NCBI GenBank assembly: GCA_021234155.1
Contig: JAJEKV010000143.1
Span: 1,257,358-1,321,357, forward strand
DNA: 64,000 nucleotides
Source of the DNA: Isoetes taiwanensis
Lineage: Eukaryota > Streptophyta > Lycopodiopsida > Isoetales > Isoetaceae
Direction of reading: 5' to 3'
The position numbers and the translations under genes are program-made. Positions 1 to 11,355 of this stretch are shown here, piece by piece. The notes under the pieces are model-generated. The model was not told where the DNA came from. It made no database searches and saw nothing but the letters and a program-made list of their open reading frames with translations. Every line of letters starts with the position of its first letter. Position 1 is the first letter of the stretch.

Positions 1-164
1 CTACACCTTCTGGTGCATTGTATTTCTAGAAGAGTTGTGCATTGTTTAGAGTGGAATAAATGGTGTGTTGCATTTGATCATGAACTTGATTCTTGTATTG
101 CAATATTCAAATTACTGATAATGAATGAATAATGAATAAGCTAAGTTGTTTTAAATAAACATAT

Positions 165-430
165 CAGTATAATACTTATGCTTGCTTTGACGTACGAAAT
201 CAACACCATATAGTATTCTGGTTGAAATCTTATAGTATTTTGCGAATCTTATTATACAGTATAGCAAATCTTGTACTTGCATACCCCACAAACGAGGAAT
301 TTTACGTACGGTGTAGATTATGGAATAAGGGGCGAATATGCCAATCCGACGACTCGATGCGGAGTCACCCCCGTGAATATGCACCCAAACCAAAGGGGGT
401 TTAAGGGGATTTTTAATTTAAATGTGTTGG
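165..430 (-). repeat. Left inverted arm of the 3-kb foldback element
   Basis: This arm is the reverse complement of 2950-3215 with scattered mismatches and small indels. The innermost part contains the CCCCCTTTGG block; the outer end fades near position 165. Confidence 0.6.
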
Positions 431-2949
431 ATCCAATGGTTATATTTATTAATGTCAATGGTAGTTATGTGTTGGTTATTATACTAAAAAATTTTTTGGC
501 CCTTCCAGCCATAAAAAAAAAAAACGACGTGAGAATATAAAACACATTTAAAACATGTAGCAATATGTGTTATGTGTTTATGTTAATAATGTTAATTTAT
601 TATAATAGTGGAGTCTCCAAACTAAACATATTTGTAAATTATGCACTTGAACAATTATATTAAATTTGAGAATACACCATTTCATTGTGTCTAATAATAA
701 ACCAACTGCACTGTATAATAACCTCTCCAACTTGTTTGCTCATGAGAAACTTTTGTAGCTTGTTTCAAAGCAATAAATGTGTCAATGTTTTATCGATTGT
801 CAACACAACAAGAGCTTTCACATTCTAATAGAGTTAAAAAATTAAAAGCCACGCAAATATTGGTTGAATTCCCCGCCAAACAATGTGTGAACAATGAAAT
901 AAAAGAAATGAATAACAATATTAAGAGATCTCAAAAATGGTGAAACACACAAATCTTACCTTCAAAGATGACAATAGCATCGATCTAGGTCTCCACCATA
1001 GGTCCACCATAGGTGCCCTGAATGTTCTACAATTTCATACCACCATCCGTAATAAAGGGCAAAAGTAAGAATCGAGAACTTAAGGTTTTACCAAAGCACT
1101 TGCAAAGTAATTGTGTGCAATAGCTTGCCATATGAAAACAAGACTTGCTTTGCCGCCACCGTACTTTGACCACCTAAATTTCCTCAAATATGTTTCGAGC
1201 TTGCTCTTGTGTTGCAATAACCCGCAAAAGCTTCCGCTTCTAACCTCGGTTTGTTGCCGATCGCCATTTGCGTAAGACGATTTGCCACTTGAAGAGCTTG
1301 AATCCACTGGCGTTGTGCATTTGATTAGGAGAATCATGGTGTGCATTTGATCGAGAAGCATAGGCGCACCCGTGCTACAAAGACTGATGATGATAGCGAA
1401 GAGCCAAGTCAAGTCCCAGCCACTTAAACAAACAAACTTTTCTCAAGCTCCCAAGAATTGAAGATAAGCTCCCAAGAATTGAAGACAAATGTTTGCAATA
1501 ACAAAGGTGGATTAGGCACCATTGGCGCCAAGTCCAATGAAGCCTACTTTAGAATGGGCCATGTTGATTCACCTATGCAGGTCAAAGAATGTCATTCACA
1601 AATAAATTCACATCGGGCACTTTGATTCACACAATAAGATGTACCGCTCCTTTAGTCGCCAAACCAGGGTATTCCATTGACATGTAACCTCTCAAGATAG
1701 TTAACAATCCGGATGGGTCATTACGACGGGCAGCCATGACACAATCAGATTTTGCAAAGGACGGAGGGAACTAAGGGAGCAACAACAGAGAACAATGCCG
1801 GATTCGATACCTAAAGATTTGAAATGTGCCATTTGGAGGATCCCATGGATTTAAGGGTGTTGGCCTTTCAAATATAACATGCCCGATTGGAAGAGGGATG
1901 CTTTAAGGAAGGTATCTACCTTTGGATTGGTAATATATGCTTCCTGGTAATATTTTAATGTTGCTTAAGCTTCCTAAGCTACCTTCAGGAATGGAGCCGA
2001 AGAGGCCTGTTCCAGGTAATTGAAGCGTGACCACATTAGATTATTATACAACACCAAGCACACGGGCCAGCTCCAACTGCTCTGTGATTTGTGTGGAATG
2101 CAGATTTTAGACTCAGGATCTGAAGCAGGAGAGCTTAAATCAGGTTATAGAACGTTGGTTTCCATTTGAGAATCCTCAGATATTCGGAGAAAAAGAAGCC
2201 TAGTGCATATCGTGGATCGAAAACAGATTCTTCCTTAGCGCTTAACCGGGCGAGAAATGCACCAATTTCGGGATAAAAAAAAGCTCAAGAAACATTCCAA
2301 GAGGGAAATCGAAGGCCATGCATTAATTACCTTTTGCTGTTGGAACTCCAAGCGGCTCCATTCTGCACCCTCTCAAAGCACAGCAACAAACGGCAGATTT
2401 GGTCTTGTAATACAAGGATCTAAGGACCATCGTTTGAATGGGTTAACCAAGGCTGCACTTTTTCTTCCATCTTCCAAACAACAAATCCTCATTGTTGCTT
2501 GTGTAAACCCGCTTACAAGAAGTGAAAATCGGGCTTGGTTGTATTCTGCTCATAAGAAGCAAGAACCCTAAAACATTATTGCAAGAAGGCCGATGCCCGC
2601 CTAAAGGAAAAATAGGGTGTTCGGGCACTCAGGCTGGTCTTGCTCTTCCGGGAGACAATCGGCCGGATCTTTGAAAGAATCCAATAATTTCCCAACACAT
2701 AACCCTAAAATGGGTTGTCTCGAGGCTTGCATGTCGAGCAGAATATGATACTACAAGAAAATATATAATATATTAAGAAATATATGACATATGGGTCTAA
2801 ACCATTGGAATTAGGCATCAAAATTAGTTTAAGCGTATGCGCACTCTAGATATACTAATCAGTATGCCTCATCAAATACATCCATGAAATCATATAAAAA
2901 CCTTAGGAAAAAACGTACAAAAATACAAAAGAAACCCCCTGTTATAATG
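431..2949. other. Interior of foldback element, mostly non-coding
   Basis: Only short ORFs are present. A minus-strand stretch at about 1900-2100 resembles an LRR receptor kinase and is annotated separately. A minus-strand reading near 1510-1560 begins with a Rossmann-like glycine pattern but stops at once. Nothing else is recognisable. Confidence 0.5.
1900..2110 (-). pseudogene. LRR receptor-like kinase N-terminal fragment
   Basis: On the minus strand a short frame reads NVVTLQLPGTGLFGSIPEG followed by SLGSLSN. This pattern, valine-rich strand then LPGxGLxGxIPxxxLGxLS, is the first leucine-rich repeat of plant (often catalytically inactive) LRR receptor-like kinases. Upstream in the same frame there are two adjacent stop codons, and downstream the LRR pattern is lost within about 20 codons. 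No kinase domain is found nearby. It is a relic, perhaps captured inside the foldback element that surrounds it. Confidence 0.45.
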
Positions 2950-3215
2950 CTACATATTCAAATTAAAACCCCCTTGAAACCCCCTTTGGTTTGGGTGCAT
3001 ATTCACACGGGGGGTGACGTAGGGCAGCGAGAGCTGTTGGATAAGTATATTCACCCCTTATTCCTTAATCTACACCGTACATAAAGTTCCTCGTTTGTGG
3101 GGTATGGATGTATGAAATTTGCTATACTGTATAATAAAATTTGCCAAATACTATAAGATTTGAGGTAATATACTATATGGTGTTGATTTTGTACGTGCAA
3201 AACATAATTATTGGT
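2950..3215 (+). repeat. Right inverted arm of the 3-kb foldback element
   Basis: This is the inverted partner of 165-430. Inner boundary is near the AAATTAAAACCCCC block; the outer boundary is near the end of 'gttgattttgtacgtgcaaaacataattatt'-like sequence, after which the two copies no longer match. Confidence 0.6.
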
Positions 3216-3914
3216 TCATAAACTTGCTGTTGTTGAACTCATATATTCGTGAACCTTAAATAGAAGCCCAGTTTCAAGGAAGACAACCGACAATATTTTA
3301 ACCTAGATTTGACTTAGATTGTGATTATCCCTCTTTTTTTTTTTTTTTGTGGTTGTTGGGGAGATAAATGTTGGATTGTATTTAAAACCATTGCAAATGA
3401 AAGGAATATTAGTAGTTTGCATGGTTTCATATGGATTTGCCTTTGAAGGACAAGAAACTTCTAACTTACAAGTTGCGGCGGATCGATTAAACGTACTAGT
3501 GTAAAGAACCCTAGAGCTTTGCCTAGATGGATATGGGATGCACTTATGCTAGATGAAAATTAAATTGACTGCAGTTAATGTATAATCTAGCAATCAAGGA
3601 AACCTAGCAATTACAGATGGGTTTGCCAATTTTAATATCGTTCATTAAGTTATCGCAGGACATGGAGATTATCATGCAGGAAATGAGTTGAAGAAGCATT
3701 ATTACCTCTTACATTCGCAAGGAGCAACCTAAAGACTTAGGCATTTGCGATTATAAGATAAAGTAATATTTGTTTGTGCATATGATGTCAGATTGACTGA
3801 GCATTGTAAAAATTTAAAGAAGTTGTTGTTTTCTTCAAGTTTTTGGTCTTGGGTTAGAAGAAGGGAGGTTATTACATCTACTAGGCAATAACCAGATCCT
3901 AAGTTCATTGTGTT
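3216..3914. other. AT-rich stretch without recognisable genes
   Basis: It contains a poly-T run near 3330-3347 and short spurious ORFs only. I see no gene or element here. Confidence 0.5.
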
Positions 3915-4290
3915 AAAGTGTCTCTCAAGGACTGATGGTAAGATTACCAGCCTAGAGAAGAGACATGCTATAAACCTCACAAGGATAGATGCTAAGATTA
4001 CCAGTTTTAAGAGAAACCTGGCAAGGATAGATTGTAAATATACCTTTAAAGTAGATAGTCAATTGACTAGCTTCAGAAAAAGGTTGTTACTTCTTTAGAC
4101 ACACGATTGAGTACAATTAGTCTTTGAGAGAGAATGGAATTTTTTAAGACAGATGATCAAGTTTGACTAGTCTTTAAAGAAGTTATTCCTGCAAGACAGA
4201 TAATCGAGTTTGATTAGTCTTGAGATGGGAAGGAAAGAACTTATGCCCTCAAGGTAGATAAATGCGGGCGATCAGTCTTGAGACATGAAC
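3915..4290 (+). repeat. Degenerate repeats once encoding a coiled coil
   Basis: About eight imperfect copies of a motif resembling GATxxTAAGATTACCAGTCTTxAG occur near 3930, 3984, 4026, 4053, 4100, 4147, 4193 and 4251, spaced 27-58 bases. The first four lie in one open frame (3910-4098) and read RTDGKITSLEK, RIDAKITSFK, RIDCKYTFK and KVDSQLTSFRK, a heptad-like pattern. Later copies are interrupted by stops. It looks like the remains of a gene for a repetitive coiled-coil protein; the family is not identified. Confidence 0.45.
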
Positions 4291-4412
4291 AAATTATTAT
4301 GGCACAAGCTCGGGCAAGCGGTTTAGGAGAGTTGATAGCTAAGCATTAAGCGAACATAGTATTCGTATTAGCCATAGCCTTTTCATTACCTAATATGAAA
4401 TTCTATCCATTA

Positions 4413-4415
<3 letters not shown>

Positions 4416-4448
<33 letters not shown>
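4416..4448. repeat. (GATA)n microsatellite
   Basis: About eight perfect GATA units. Confidence 0.9.
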
Positions 4449-4489
4449 TATTTTTATGTCATGCCACATTAACAGCATCCATGAGGACA

Positions 4490-4560
4490 TATGATAGATC
4501 CCCAGAGACTTGAACACAAGATCTCTTAATTGCTAACCCAATGGACACATTTTAAAGATA
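4490..4560 (-). repeat. Possible tRNA-derived SINE piece
   Basis: On the minus strand GTTCAAGTCTC resembles the RNA polymerase III B box, preceded by a GGGTTAGCAATTAAGAG segment. No folded tRNA and no clear A box or tail could be defined. Confidence 0.25.
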
Positions 4561-5742
4561 AGCTTAACGAAATAAGCTTAATGATATCATAACACTTGTT
4601 AAATATTTTATTTTGATGGTTAGTAACAGGGTCAAGGATTCTAAGCAATGAACCAACATGAATTTATTCTGATATAAAGCTGTGTTGTGAATTTTGTAGG
4701 TGAGTCGTCGAAAAGCTAAAGGCGGAAGCATAATAGATAGAAGTTAGAGATCAAGATAATTGACAAGCCAGAATTGATAAACCCAGAGAGGATTGAACGG
4801 TTGTTCAGTAAGACTCTCAGGATTGGGTAGTCCCCGAGTAAGATTGCTTGCTTGAACCCAACTGGGTGGTAAACTTGTGCCAAAAAGTCCACTTTTGTGA
4901 TTTACTTCGGTTGTACTGATAGAGTTGCTAAGTTTTGCAGGAAGTACATGTCATTCGTATCAGAATTACTCAAACAACACGAGCCAACTTGCAAGGCACA
5001 GAAGAAGAATATGGTATCAGGCATCACTGAATAACAACTAAAGGAAAATAAGTGGAAATAAGCAACATAAAACATTTGAATAACGACAACCAATCCATGC
5101 TACAAACCAACTCACCCATCTCACAAAAACTTCAATTTTGGCCAAAATTTTGCATATTTTTGAAATGTTATCTTGAAGGACCAAAGCTTGAAAAATCTAG
5201 TACACGTACTCCAAGGTCACTAAAATATGATGAGGCAAGTTCTCAAGCCTCGTACAATAATATTCCGAGGTTTGAAATGCAAGTCAAGAATATGCTGCAA
5301 AAACATACTATTTTTTTGAGCTTGTGTGCATTGAAATTTCTTCTCCCCAAGGTTGTACCTTTGACTAACTAATTACTTAATTAATGGGATGTTTTCATTT
5401 TTCAATTGTGGCCCTTGATGGGAGGAATATTCCTCATTTTATGCCAGATGAAGGGCCTTCTGTTTTTTCCAGGCTGCGACTCATGCAAATTTCAAAGGTG
5501 CAGAATTAAAGCACCTGACCATTGGCGCCATGTGAAGCGGAATTGCAGCGGAAGTATTATGGGTTTTTTATTCAACTGGATTGGTAGCCATTGATTGACG
5601 GCATATTCCTAGTCTCTCTGGTAAACCAGACTGCCTGTGCTAAGCCAAACTGCCCCAATCCACCCTGCACTGTTCCCAATCTAAAATTTCGAACTGCTTG
5701 AATGAATCCTGCTGCCAAAATCAATCTTGTGCAATCTCAGAA
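4561..5742. other. No recognisable gene
   Basis: Only short ORFs with no family resemblance were seen on either strand. Confidence 0.5.
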
Positions 5743-6806
5743 TCAATCATCTTCATAGCAACTGGATGCACCTGTACAACTGGATGCTGGGGTAAGTAAG
5801 AGAATATCTGGGGGGATGAGAGCTTTATACAGCATCATGAGCATATGGAAGAACATACATGTCCAGGAATGGTCTTTGAAGAAACTTATGTTTAAAATGT
5901 TAGTGCAGCCAGTTATTCTATATGGTTGTCCAGTATGGGGACCAGGCTTGTCAAAGAAGAATTGGGCAAATATTGAACAAATACAAAAGAGATTTTTAAT
6001 AGCAGAGCTTGGTGCCAAAGTACAAACACCATATGCGATGCTTCTTGCTGAGGCAGGATTTCTTCCACTAGAGGCAGAAGCACTATGTTTGACACTTGGA
6101 TATTTAAGAAGGATACAAAGTCTAGAAGATGATAGGCTACCTCGACATGCTCTAAGTGAATCAATGAAACACCAAAATGGCTGGTACACACAATTGAAGG
6201 AATGGTTGGAAAGATGGGCACTAAATATAGATGAGATACCAAAGAACCGAATTGGGGATTCGTAGTTTACTTTTCGAGAAAAGGTGTTGAGCACAATATG
6301 GATGCCACCTCGGCACCCAAATTGGGCTTCTATTATAACAAAGTCAACCTCATGATGATGTATGTTGAACAGGACTATCTTAATAGTCGCATGTCGAAAA
6401 ACACGTAAGCTCATCTCCCAAGTCGCCCTCGCCTCCCATTCTTTGGAAATCGAAAGTACGCACATGACTTGCCAAGGGAGTTGAGGTTTTGTCCTTGTTG
6501 CAGAGAAGCGGTGGTTGAGGATGAAGAACACGCATTCCTTGAATGCTCCAGGTTTGAAGAAATACGGGAGATCTATGGGATTTATGGGAATTTTTCTATG
6601 CTACTTACATTACCAGCAGCCCACTTAGGAGCTTACCTTCAAGCTTGGTGGAAACATCGTAAGATAATTTTAGAACTAAATGATGTTGCAGATAATCTTG
6701 AGGCAAATGGCCTCGTTTAGTGTTTCTTTCTACATGTATTTCTCTTGTCGCCTAATGGACCTGAGGGTCTGAAATGGCGTGACAATAAATCAAATCAAAT
6801 CAAATG
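5743..6806 (+). pseudogene. LINE remnant: RT C-terminal region and 3' end
   Basis: This is the 3' part of a non-LTR retrotransposon. The open frame 5816-6265 reads ILYGCPVWGPGLSKKNW and then PYAMLLAEAGFLPLE, the region after the reverse transcriptase fingers/palm in many LINEs, where the pattern LLYGxEVWG...W..IE.iQ..FL is conserved. After stops and a frame change, 6469-6720 encodes a Cys/His motif, CPCC then H-x4-C, typical of LINE C-terminal knuckles. The 3' end (about 6758-6806) has a small GACC/GGTC stem and an AATCA-type repeat tail. It is 5'-truncated and inactive. Clade is uncertain. Confidence 0.75.
6780..6806 (+). repeat. AATCA-type LINE tail
   Basis: Tandem ATCAA units follow the LINE 3' end, as expected for a LINE that ends in a short simple repeat rather than poly(A). 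Confidence 0.6.
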
Positions 6807-7685
6807 TCTTTGCGACATGGTCACATTTCACACACTGTGGTGGAGGATTTGAACCTCCGGGCCAACTCGGCCTCACCAGAACCCTTCTAATGCCATCTTA
6901 CCTATCCTGCATAAATGCACGAATGCTACAAGCAAGCAGCAGCAAAGCAAGGCATTCGATCCCCCTAGTCGCTACAAAAACAAGCGGAAAGCCGATATGC
7001 CACAAATTAGTCTTTGCCATGGCACGCGGATCCGCCATTAAGTTTACCCAATCCGTTTCGTAGATCCACCATAGCCGAAGGCTTCATAGATCCGCCATAG
7101 ATGCCACAGATCCACCATTGCCGATGGCTTCATCCACCATAGCCCCCCTCTCTGCTCTCTGCTCTCTACCTCTATGCTCCACCTCTACTGTGCCGCCTTC
7201 TCTTCTATCTGCCTCCGCTCACTACCCGACCAAAAAAGAAGGGAGCATCCGTTCCTATCCACAGGCTCCAAATTTTTTTTCTTACACCATTGAGTTCACT
7301 TAAAAAAAAATGACACAAATACAACACTAAAATAGAAACTTGCCCCTCACAACAAAGAAGCAACTCAAACATGCACAAACATACCATTTTCAATACAATA
7401 CAATACCAGAATCATAGTTTCCACCATTGCGAGAATACCCTCCCGCAATACGAAACGGATTGGGTAAACTTAATCATCAGAAGTTTATTGGGACAATAGT
7501 TGTGAAAAAATTTATTGGGAAATAAGCAATAACCTCCTACCTACCTACCTACCTACCTATCTAGAGAAATTGAAAATCTTGGATTAAACCCTGAAAGAAA
7601 TCCTAGGCTTAAAATTGGGAAATAGACTATTCCGAGTTATGAACCCTAAAACGCGAGACTTCGTTCATTGTGAAGAAACCAGGGC
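6807..7685. other. Upstream region of the p44 gene
   Basis: It contains a minus-strand B-box-like GGTTCAAATCC near 6847-6857 (possible SINE), repeated 'cgccattagg'-like and 'gatccgccat' phrases near 7020-7120, and a CCTA repeat just upstream of the p44 start. No coding region is recognised. The p44 promoter and 5' UTR should lie in its right part. Confidence 0.4.
7536..7560. repeat. (CCTA)n microsatellite
   Basis: Five to six CCTA units, about 125 bases upstream of the p44 start codon. Confidence 0.85.
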
Positions 7686-9360
7686 ATGGACATACCGGAA
7701 GAGGATGGAGATGGCGACGATGTCTTGCATGATACAGAAGCTTGGGAGAGGGCTTATGCAGACGACCGTTCCTGGGAATCCATTGTGGAAGATGAATCTG
7801 GCCTGCTCAAGTCCGTCGATACTGTCAAGCAACAGAGGGCGCATCGTCGTCGCTTGCAAGCAGTAGGACCTCATGTTCAACGCGGGATTATTCGTTATCT
7901 CTATGTCATTGTAGATTTTTCGCGGGTAAGTTAAGCCATTGCTTGTCGCCTAATCCTACTGCTCATTTCATGATGTATGCGTTGATTTCCTCCCATTTTT
8001 ATTCCTGCCTCTGGGTTTCAATTCTTCCAGTTTCAGAATTGTTTTGCATATACTGCATATACACTTAACACCTTCAGAAATATTTCCCGTGCATTTCAGC
8101 TAAAAGCTTTTATAGCTGAAAGTTTATTAAACAAGGAACGTGAATTATGTATGTGTTACGATTTGATAGACACTGAAAAGCTATGGTGTTACAGGCAGCA
8201 GCTGAGATGGACTTCCCGGCCAAGTCGCATGGCAGTTGTAGTAAACTGTGTGGAAGCTTTTGTGCGGGAATTTTTGACCAAAATCCACTTAGCCACCTAG
8301 GTATTATCACCATAAAAATGGAGTGGCGTATCAGCTAACAGAATTAAGTGGAAGCCCTGAGACTCACATTCGAGAACTTCGGAAAAGTATGGAAGCCTCT
8401 GGAGATGCTTCTATTCAGAATGCATTGGATCTGGCATACAGCTCTCTTTCTCAGATACCAAGCTATGGACATCGAGAACTGGTGCTACTATTTTCAGCAT
8501 TGAGCACATGTGACCCTGGAGACGTCATGGAAACATTACAGAAGTGCAAAGAAGCTAAGATAAGGTGTTCAGTTTGTTGGTGTTGCTGCAGAAATTTACA
8601 TTTGCAAGCTCTTGTGTGAAAAGACTGGAGGCACTTATATTGTAGCATTGAGCGAGATCAGTCAATTTTTTACTATAAGATCAATAAGAGTGGAACCCTA
8701 CCCCTCATAAATTCTTTAACTCTTATTGAATATGGCAGAATCACCTCAAAGATTTAATACTGGAGCATGTACTTCCACCTCCTGCATCTGCAGAGGCTGC
8801 ATTGGTAAGCCTTGTAAGAATGGGTTTTCCTCAACAGGCAGCAGAGGGTTCTGTTGCTATATGTGCATGCCATGGAGAAGTAAAGATCGGAGGAGGTTAC
8901 ACATGTCCACGCTGCAGAGGTCGCGTCTGTGAGTTACCAACCGAGTGTCATATTTGCGGCCTCACACTTGTCTCTTCTCCTCACTTGGCAAGGTCATATC
9001 ATCATTTATTCCCTGTGCCAACATTTGATGAATTCAACATGGATTCTGCACTGAAAGGAAAGCAGGCCATAGAAAAATTCTGCTTTGGCTGCCAAGCACA
9101 GCTTCCATATCCTGGTAAGTTTATTACATCCATCATTTTCTGACGTAGGAAGGTGCTTGATCCAGTCATATTTCTTTCATTCTCAATTAGCTTTATCATT
9201 CTTATCTATGGTTCCTGTGCTAACAGGAAGCAAGGTGGTTGGTGTTCGGCTAGCATGCCCAAAATGTAAACGACATTACTGCTATGAATGCGACTTGTAC
9301 ATTCATGAGAGTCTTCACAACTGTCCTGGATGTGAGGTTCTTTCGGACCCTTCTGGCTAG
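7686..9360 (+). pseudogene. GTF2H2: TFIIH core subunit p44 (GTF2H2/SSL1), frame-disrupted
   Basis: p44 is the TFIIH subunit that stimulates the XPD helicase in transcription and nucleotide excision repair. Recognisable exons are 7686-7925 (ends DFSR, donor GTAAGT), 8195-8656, 8739-9114 and 9227-9360. The order is: acidic N-terminus, vWA domain (PSYGHRELVLLFSALSTCD), then the C4 and RING-like zinc modules (CPRCRGRVCELPTECHICG, HHLFP, CFGC, CPKC..CYECD..IHESLHNCPGC). Exon 2 is broken by single-base changes in homopolymers: an extra C at 8215-8217, a missing T at 8271-8275, a missing A at 8314-8318 and an extra T at 8573-8575. Its 3' junction reads GAG|ATCAGT where GAG|GTCAGT is expected. Exons 1, 3 and 4 read cleanly. 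Either a recent pseudogene or local sequence errors. Confidence 0.85.
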
Positions 9361-10166
9361 TCTTGTCATGTAACTCACTATAAACAGCTTGTCTTGAGCT
9401 TACACTTGTAATACTCAGTATAGCCATCTCAAAGCATCTTAGAGGGTATAACGGAAGGCAAATTGGTTCCACTATATTAGCTTGTACTCTCTTTTTCTTC
9501 TGGCTGAAAACATGGATGTAATCATATGGGAAGTTGGCATACAGCCGTTTTTAAATCTTTAACCAGAATGTTCATTCATTCTGTGCTCTTTTATTGTTTT
9601 AGCCCTCCTTAATCTTGTTCTGTTTATTTTTCTCATTAAAAATGCAAGGAAATCTGAGCGAGTTGAAACAAACAAATTTAATATGCACTCTTTAAGTAAA
9701 TCACATGAAATACAACATCAAAATTATAGGAAAACTATATCGAAAAGGCTTACAATTATACATCGTGCCCTTAACCATTTGCTACAATACACGCAAAAAC
9801 AAAAAAGGTGATGCGCACGATGGGTTGCCGTCCGGTGGCCCAAAAGTGTGTTCTTATGTTTCTTGTTGTCGTTTCGTTTTCATGGTTCTTATTAGATCAT
9901 TTCATGTGTCAGGGCTTATTAATGGTTTGAATGGGGGTTTTGTTTTGTGTTGTTTTGTTTTCTTTTGTTTATAAATTGTATATGGACCAAGAAGAGGCTT
10001 GAGAAGCTCAGTGCCTAGACTAATTGGGATTGACGTGATTATGTTCTTTGTCTAAAACACATTAGCCATTCATGAAGAATGCTTCGTGTAGTTACATCAG
10101 TAATGGAAATTGTACAGGCCCTGTATGAATACATGCTTTTATTTTCTTAGTGAATGCATATAAATA
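9361..10166. other. p44 3' flank, no gene
   Basis: It holds the presumed 3' UTR of the p44 copy and AT-rich sequence. No further coding region is recognised. Confidence 0.5.
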
Positions 10167-10580
10167 TTAAGAATAGAATACCCAGTGGTAAAAAAGAGCC
10201 AATTCGTGCTTTGGTAATACTAGTTGGTCACATTTCTGAAGAACAAGAATGGTATCTACCCAACTCTGCAGCACCACATGAAGCAAATACATATCACATC
10301 TTTGCTTCAAATTTTCTATTCCATGCTCCTCTGTCATTTCTAAAACTTCTGCAGCACATCTTAGGGCTGCCACGTTTTAGGGCTTGATCAAAATTGTGGA
10401 TTCGTAACAGAAACTTACAGCCCATTCAAATGCTTCTTCTCCACCAGGAAAATTGCTCAGAAGCTCTGCCTCAGCACAATCTACAAGAAGCCTCTTTAAA
10501 TATCCACTTCTAGCAACCAGAGGACATTGCAGGGCCATAAAATGAAATGAACCTTCTGCATTCTCAAATGCAGCCACCCA
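10167..10580 (-). pseudogene. NPH3/RPT2-type BTB protein fragment
   Basis: NPH3-family proteins are plant-specific CUL3 adaptors with a BTB/POZ domain, active in phototropin and auxin-transport signalling. On the minus strand the frame reads CPLVARSGYLKRLL, then PGGEEAFEWAVSFCYES, then ALRCAAEVLEMTEE. These match the BTB end of the family (PLVSRSGRIRKL, PGGAEAFELAAKFCY, AALRCAAEYLEMTEE). A TAA stop at about 10377-10379 interrupts the frame exactly where the family has ENVAALRC. The frame then stops at 10167, well before the NPH3 domain. The N-terminal part of the BTB domain is missing. An inactive fragment. Confidence 0.8.
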
Positions 10581-11352
10581 TTCAAATGCCTGCTACATCA
10601 GTTCAGACCAGTCCGGTGCCAGATAATCGCTGAAGATTTTGCTCTTGGTCCAAACCCCTGTATGCTGACCGCCAGTTTACTGGCAACAACCAGTTTGGAG
10701 CAGTCACTAGCATATCCTAAGCATATGCCGGCATATACTTGGATATGCCATAGACCCACATGAACGAGGTTTTGCCCCCTTAGGGGCAACCCAAAAAGAA
10801 AATCCCTCCTAGTCACCCATAAGGTTTGTACGTGCGATTCCTTGATGTGAATAGGCTTAGGGTGCTTTCCCATGGGCCCAAAACCTTGGGATTTTTCTTG
10901 GCCAGGCATATAGATGCCATGTTCCCATGAAGATTCGACCTTGAATTATTTTCTGGCCAGGCATACAGACGCCATGATCCCATGAAGATCCGACCTTGTT
11001 TGGTTCAGGTTTTCGACCTTAATGAAAATTAACCAGTCCGCAATTCTTTTTTGCCTAGGTCAAGACCTGGGTACGGCAATCCAGGTCCGGCAATCCAGGA
11101 CGAACCCATGGGAAAGCACTCTTAAACTAGAACCGTTTCATTTTTAAGTTGTGAAAATGGTGCATAGCTCTAACAACATGCCCCATTCTTGTTTGTTACC
11201 ATGACATTCTGCTTGCTTAATGAGGAAGTTTGGTATCATGATGATGTGCTTCTGATACAATACTGGCATTGCTGTAAGCCATTCCGATACGTAAATTATG
11301 AAATGATGCATATTTTCGTATGACTTCCTTTACTTGTTGTCATTCCAGACTA
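10581..11352. other. No recognisable gene
   Basis: It contains two similar phrases around 10904-10940 and 10958-10995 ('ttggccaggcata.agatgccatg.tcccatgaagat.cgacc'), a short direct duplication. No gene seen. Confidence 0.45.
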
Positions 11353-11355
11353 TGA
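11353..11355. repeat. Target-site duplication TGA (left)
   Basis: TGA directly precedes the left CACTA terminus and recurs directly after the right terminus at 15830-15832. Confidence 0.75.

Larger units (their letters stand above)
165..3215. mobile_element. Foldback-type element with long inverted arms
   Basis: About 265 bases near 165-430 recur in inverted orientation near 2950-3215. Shared blocks include the stretch around the phrase CCCCCTTTGGTTTGGGTGCAT at the inner side, the 'ccccttattcc..aatctacaccgtac' block in the middle and 'tactatatggtgttgattt' at the outer side. The arms diverge beyond those limits. Such long inverted arms enclosing about 2.5 kb suggest a Mutator-like or foldback DNA transposon. 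No transposase ORF is visible inside, so it would be non-autonomous. Two independent copies lying in opposite orientation is the alternative. Exact ends and a target duplication were not found. Confidence 0.5.

Noticed and set aside
1500-1565. Minus-strand start reading MAHSKVGFIGLGANG, like a Rossmann dehydrogenase N-terminus
   Set aside because: A stop follows immediately and no further dehydrogenase blocks are seen; too short to call.
5743-6531. 262-codon minus-strand ORF
   Set aside because: It is the antisense shadow of the LINE reverse-transcriptase frame on the plus strand.
6841-6870. tRNA gene on the minus strand (TpsiC-like GGTTCAAATCC)
   Set aside because: No acceptor stem, anticodon arm or A box could be matched; at best a SINE relic.
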